Virus record (IMG/VR): IMGVR_UViG_3300030102_006261
Location: 62,001-126,000 of that record
DNA: 64,000 bases
DNA from: a virus
Reading direction: 5' to 3' (one strand)
Under the pieces are notes generated by a model. That model searched no databases, was not told where the DNA came from, and was given only the letters and a program-made list of their open reading frames with translations. Of the stretch, positions 60,916 to 64,000 are shown one piece after another. Made by a program: the position numbers and the translations under genes. Each line of letters opens with the position of its first letter. Position 1 is the first letter of the stretch.

Positions 60916-61755
60916 TTTCTGGTTTATATTTTCCATTGACTTTAGTCTTTTGATATTTTTGGGTGCCATCGGACCACTCGTGTATAATCTGTTGAGTTCA
61001 CGATACATCTTTGAGTCAACGTATTCTGCTTTGGCTTTATCAACATCACCCGCTTCAATGGCAGCAGACATTTTTGGAAAGGGCTTCCCAGATTCTCTTG
61101 TTATTGCTGCCACTGTTTGTTGAACATCCTTTGGTTGCTTCGCGTAACTAGGAACAGCCTTTTCAATCTTGGGTAGATCTTTACTCAAGAAGTGGTGTCG
61201 CATCATGGATTTGTTAGTCTCTGGATCCAATCCCTGTCTGGTTCTAGGATCTAGGCTGAAGGCTTTATATGGATCCACACCGGGTTCCATCGCTGTTATT
61301 ATGTCTTTGAAGTGTCGTGGTACTTCTTTTCCATAATTAAAAGATGCGAGACCACCCTGCTGTGTTGGAACTTTTTCCTTATGTGTGGGATCCTCCTCTG
61401 CATACATTTTTCCATCAGGGCTTACTGTGAACCCTTCGGAATCTTTTTGATCAGGTAGAATATTCTTGTCGTAGTCTCGGGTGTCTCTTGCACGTTTCAT
61501 CAAGGCAAACATCTCTGGGGACATTCTATTTTTTCTTGTCGTGGTGGTTGGGGTTTCCGACTCTTCTTTTTCTTTCTTTGGTCCGGGTAGGTTTATTGAT
61601 TGTCCGATTTGAAGTTTCGTAGCATCTACATTTGGATTTGCTTTGGTGATATCATCTATTGATATGCCAAGATCTTTGGCGATACCATAAAATGTATCAC
61701 CCTTTTTTATTTCTCTTTGCTCTTGTTCTGCTAAAAAACCAATAAATGATAACAT
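60913..61755 (-). CDS. LysM-domain virion protein with capsid-targeting peptide
   Basis: 280 aa from the ATG at 61755; the longer open frame would run through the upstream gene. MLSFIGFLAE|Q ends in L-A-E like T4 internal-protein targeting peptides (FIAE). Residues 15-58 are a LysM domain (IKKGDTFYGIAKDLGISIDDITKANP, LQIGQSINLP), which binds peptidoglycan. The remaining 220 residues are unknown and hydrophilic. A head-packed LysM protein could act at the cell wall after ejection; planctomycetes do have peptidoglycan. The cleavage idea is an inference. Confidence 0.65.
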   Translation of the reverse strand: MLSFIGFLAEQEQREIKKGDTFYGIAKDLGISIDDITKANPNVDATKLQIGQSINLPGPKKEKEESETPTTTTRKNRMSPEMFALMKRARDTRDYDKNILPDQKDSEGFTVSPDGKMYAEEDPTHKEKVPTQQGGLASFNYGKEVPRHFKDIITAMEPGVDPYKAFSLDPRTRQGLDPETNKSMMRHHFLSKDLPKIEKAVPSYAKQPKDVQQTVAAITRESGKPFPKMSAAIEAGDVDKAKAEYVDSKMYRELNRLYTSGPMAPKNIKRLKSMENINQK

Positions 61756-61771
61756 GTAGATGATTCCGAAA

Positions 61772-62056
61772 CTAGCCAAGAAGATAAATTTGATTGTCTG
61801 TGTTATGACTCTCGTATGAACGAATTTGAATTGGGAGCACATATGGAAGGTTTCCGTATCCTCCGCTGAGACCTGGAACTCCGAACGTTTGGCCGGCGAA
61901 CGTGCCGAATGTAATCCCAGCACATCCTATGTTCTGGGGACCGCCGGCGGTGTCACCCACGAAGGCAATAAAGACCCCCTTGTTGGGACCGACGCCTTGG
62001 GATCCAGCGCCATTTATTAATGCTTTTGCGCTTCTGTACTGATCATAACCTGCCAT
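61772..62056 (-). CDS. Small Gly-rich structural protein
   Basis: 94 aa, AAGGAG ribosome site before the ATG. GAGSQGVGPNKGVFIAFVGDTAGGPQNIG, then GTFAGQTFGVPGLSGGYGNLPYVLPIQIRSYESHN, is a compact beta-type sequence that looks like a decoration or connector protein. Spaced 16 bases from the LysM gene and 17 from the zinc protein, probably one transcript. No named family. Confidence 0.55.
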   Translation of the reverse strand: MAGYDQYRSAKALINGAGSQGVGPNKGVFIAFVGDTAGGPQNIGCAGITFGTFAGQTFGVPGLSGGYGNLPYVLPIQIRSYESHNTDNQIYLLG

Positions 62057-62073
62057 GTGTGCTCTCCTTAATA

Positions 62074-62925
62074 CTATGTATAATCTAGTTCTTCTCGCTT
62101 AGATTTTGGTGTTAGCTTGTGTCTGAGTTTACCAAATACACCTTTATATATGCCTGTGGAGGTGCCCCATTTGTTAAGTGGACATGATGTCTGTGGCATT
62201 TTGATCTTGTTGGTGAGTCTCGCTCTTGGATTAGCGCCACAACCACACTTTGTGCAGAATCCTAGTGGATCTGGGATTTTATCATGAGTTTTTCTGTGTG
62301 GACATTCACCACAAATTTTCTCTCGCTCTTTGAATACGGTAAGAGACACTGGACCTTGAGTTGCAAGAGACTGCTCTGCTCTGAAGTAATTGATGACATT
62401 TGTCAGAGTGAACTTAGTCTTTTCCTCTTCCTTTGTCATTCTTTCAGGGGATCTGTTGATGAGATTCTCTATTTTTCTTTCAGATCTCTCTGCTGGGTGA
62501 GATTCTCTCAGTAACCTATTAATATGTAATTTTTTCTTTTCATTGCCTTCATCCACATCATCCCGAACCGCTCTGGGATTGATGGGAATATCATGTAATG
62601 TACCGTCCTCCACCTTTTTGGTATACATGTCTCGGTACTCTTTCTCCGAGTACTCCATCGCGGCCTCTTTTGGTATTGGTTGAAATCCCTCATCATATAG
62701 TTTTTTCAGATACTCTGCTTGTTTATCTGATTGCATACCATCCCAGTTTGTCTTGTACTCTCGCTCAGTATCAGCATACATGTCGTAAAGGCTGTATGTT
62801 TCATTTGGACTGAAACTTCTGTTCATCCTAGAACCATAGGACTCTTTCGTGGCTGGCTTATTACAGGTTTGACACTCAGTGTCATCTACATTTTTGTTTA
62901 GTTCTTCGTCCACTTGAATCTCCAT
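62074..62925 (-). CDS. Protein with C-terminal zinc-binding module
   Basis: 283 aa. The C-terminal quarter (about 210-257) has CGECPHR, then FCTKCGCGANPRARLTNKIKM and TSCPLNKW, a zinc ribbon-type group of at least five Cys that I recall from T4-like phage proteins of unknown role. A second pair, CQTC, stands at 18-21. The middle is acidic helix. A late promoter precedes it. It may be a virion or assembly factor. Confidence 0.6.
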   Translation of the reverse strand: MEIQVDEELNKNVDDTECQTCNKPATKESYGSRMNRSFSPNETYSLYDMYADTEREYKTNWDGMQSDKQAEYLKKLYDEGFQPIPKEAAMEYSEKEYRDMYTKKVEDGTLHDIPINPRAVRDDVDEGNEKKKLHINRLLRESHPAERSERKIENLINRSPERMTKEEEKTKFTLTNVINYFRAEQSLATQGPVSLTVFKEREKICGECPHRKTHDKIPDPLGFCTKCGCGANPRARLTNKIKMPQTSCPLNKWGTSTGIYKGVFGKLRHKLTPKSKREELDYT

Positions 62926-62967
62926 TAAATAATTTTTAATTATACAGAAAACCTAAACTACCGCAAG

Positions 62968-62975
62968 TATTTATA
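62968..62975 (-). promoter_or_regulatory. T4-type late promoter
   Basis: TATAAATA on the minus strand, directly after the stop codon of the Cys-rich gene and 43 bases before the ATG at 62925. It begins the unit that contains the zinc, small Gly-rich and LysM genes. Confidence 0.7.
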
Positions 62976-64000
62976 TCAAACCCCATAACCACCCCCAGCT
63001 TGTTCTCCCCCAGCTTGGGTTCCGTCAGATGAATCCTGACATATACCACTTTCACAATATGTGTCAGCCCCTTGGAATATTCCCCCACTGGCAACACATT
63101 CTTGCTCAGTTAGCCCGTCAGCACACTGAAGGGATCCATAGCAACATGCTCCGACTGGATCTGGACAAACATTTTCAAGTTGATCATCTTCGTTTCTCTG
63201 ACATATACAGCAAGGCTCATCCTCGTGCCAAGTCCAACCGGGGCGTTGCGTGCATTGAGCTTCTGTTTGTGCTTCAATGCATTCTTCATCACAACCGACT
63301 GGATCCCCACCACCACCTGCGGTCTGTGGTGTGGTCAGATTACCAACACCACCAGCGTCATCACCACATGCTGCTGGTGGACAACATGCACCGGTCTTCT
63401 GATCACAACCACACACATCAAGGCTCCGCGCTAGATCCACGCAAACTTCGTCCCAACCAATACCAAAGGCTTCACAGCATGTTGGATCAATGTCACATAC
63501 GGCACTACAGCACACTTCATCACTACAGAATGGGGTTTCATGTGCCGTACAACAAAGACCAGTGTCGGGAGATCCACAATATAGATCTTTACAGAATGGT
63601 GATGGTGATCCTGCCATATATGTCTCAAAGGCTTGAGTGCAGTTTTCATCCCAACCACCAAATCTACCGTCATTGCAATAATAGTAGAGTGGATTGGAGG
63701 AGAATGCATCACAGCATCGCTCTGCTATTGATACTGTTTCACCATCATACGTGCTAGTTCCGGGTATTGTAACTTCTTGTTGTTGCTCACATCTATCTGC
63801 GTTAGCCTCGGCTTGAGAACAGAAACAAGTTGGCCTCACAGAGGAATCATAGTCTCCAAACAGCGCACAGTCTGGTTTATCTATTTCAATGACGCAGGTG
63901 CCATATTCCTGAATCTCCCAATGTAATCTCGCATAAAATGCCTCTAAACAGTTTCTGAAACCATGACATGAACATGCATCATTGTACGGACCATTTAACG
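62976..64000 (-). CDS. Cys-rich repeat protein, planctomycete type (partial at its 5' end)
   Basis: At least 340 aa; the frame has no stop up to the window edge at 64000, so the start lies outside. Reading from the edge it begins ...CSCHGFRNCLEAF. It has about 48 Cys. Repeats: GWDENC and GWDEVCVDLA, VCCSAVCDIDPTCCEAFG, GACCPPAACG, GACCYGSLQCADGLTEQECVASGGIFQG. The GACC...C...GG pattern and the DP-x-CC...W-D-x-x-C unit are characteristic of planctomycete extracellular proteins. The end GGEQAGGGYGV resembles the end of the giant protein at 39223. Probably a virion surface protein with many disulfides. Confidence 0.75.
   Translation of the reverse strand, partial: LNGPYNDACSCHGFRNCLEAFYARLHWEIQEYGTCVIEIDKPDCALFGDYDSSVRPTCFCSQAEANADRCEQQQEVTIPGTSTYDGETVSIAERCCDAFSSNPLYYYCNDGRFGGWDENCTQAFETYMAGSPSPFCKDLYCGSPDTGLCCTAHETPFCSDEVCCSAVCDIDPTCCEAFGIGWDEVCVDLARSLDVCGCDQKTGACCPPAACGDDAGGVGNLTTPQTAGGGGDPVGCDEECIEAQTEAQCTQRPGWTWHEDEPCCICQRNEDDQLENVCPDPVGACCYGSLQCADGLTEQECVASGGIFQGADTYCESGICQDSSDGTQAGGEQAGGGYGV

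Noticed and set aside
61756-61923. N-terminal extension of the LysM protein up to 61923.
   Set aside because: It lies inside the 94-aa gene in another frame; the ATG at 61755 gives the LAE-type leader and a short gap.
63029-63757. A 242-codon plus-strand frame.
   Set aside because: It is the antisense of the Cys-rich gene; its many His and Gln come from reversed Cys and Gly codons.

Overview
The window is a 64 kb piece of a tailed-phage genome of the T4-like (myovirus) type, probably marine. The evidence is a near-complete T4 replication set: sliding clamp gp45, clamp loader gp44/gp62, RegA, family B DNA polymerase gp43, UvsX, helicase gp41 and primase gp61. Many genes overlap by the ATGA type of stop/start, and three T4-type late promoter cores (TATAAATA) stand before virion genes. 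No gene-free stretch exceeds about 215 bases, and I see no tRNA, rRNA, CRISPR array or insertion sequence.

Layout. (1) 31-3417, plus strand: a PLP-dependent enzyme, an SPPY-type DNA methyltransferase, an unknown protein and a small fibre-like protein. (2) 3433-6353: clamp, clamp loader and RegA operon, with a GroES-like cochaperonin between gp44 and gp62. (3) 6382-26608: a 20 kb, roughly 23-gene sugar cluster. It holds glycosyltransferases of several folds, a sulfotransferase, an FkbM methyltransferase, a nucleotide-sugar dehydrogenase, a 4,6-dehydratase / aminotransferase / formyltransferase set and a GDP-mannose 3,5-epimerase. (4) 26609-29654: a collagen-like fibre and fibre-associated proteins. 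(5) 29666-37992: methyltransferase-fold protein, dUTPase, Nmad1-like protein, polymerase, UvsX, helicase and primase. (6) 37976-46499: ThyX, late structural proteins, a B12-dependent ribonucleotide reductase, then a two-gene unit with a small membrane protein and an outer-membrane porin. (7) 46711-47277: a RuvC-like resolvase. (8) 64000-47340, minus strand: virion and membrane genes with an MGME1-like exonuclease, ending in a secreted-looking beta-helix protein with a dockerin-like repeat.

How it fits together. In T4 the order 45-44-62-regA-43 is compact. Here about 25 kb of sugar and fibre genes separate regA from gene 43. The sugar genes could make and attach an unusual glycan (a formamido sugar, GDP-L-galactose-type sugars, sulfate), either on the virion, for instance on the neighbouring fibres, or on the infected cell surface. 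Several minus-strand proteins begin with a short peptide ending in L/I-x-E, the kind of site the T4 prohead protease cuts, which suggests proteins packed inside the head.

Host. Three proteins resemble planctomycete proteins (Phycisphaerae-like): the dockerin-like repeat with a following LLGAWG, the Cys-rich repeats (GACC..., DPTCC..., WDEVC) at the right end, and the porin. A marine planctomycete host is my inference and is not proven.

Regulatory signals of note: early promoters of TTGAC(A/T)-N16-TATAAT type placed so close to the start codon that three genes would have leaderless mRNAs, and a repeated intergenic element that copies the 3' end of 16S rRNA (CTGGATCACC).
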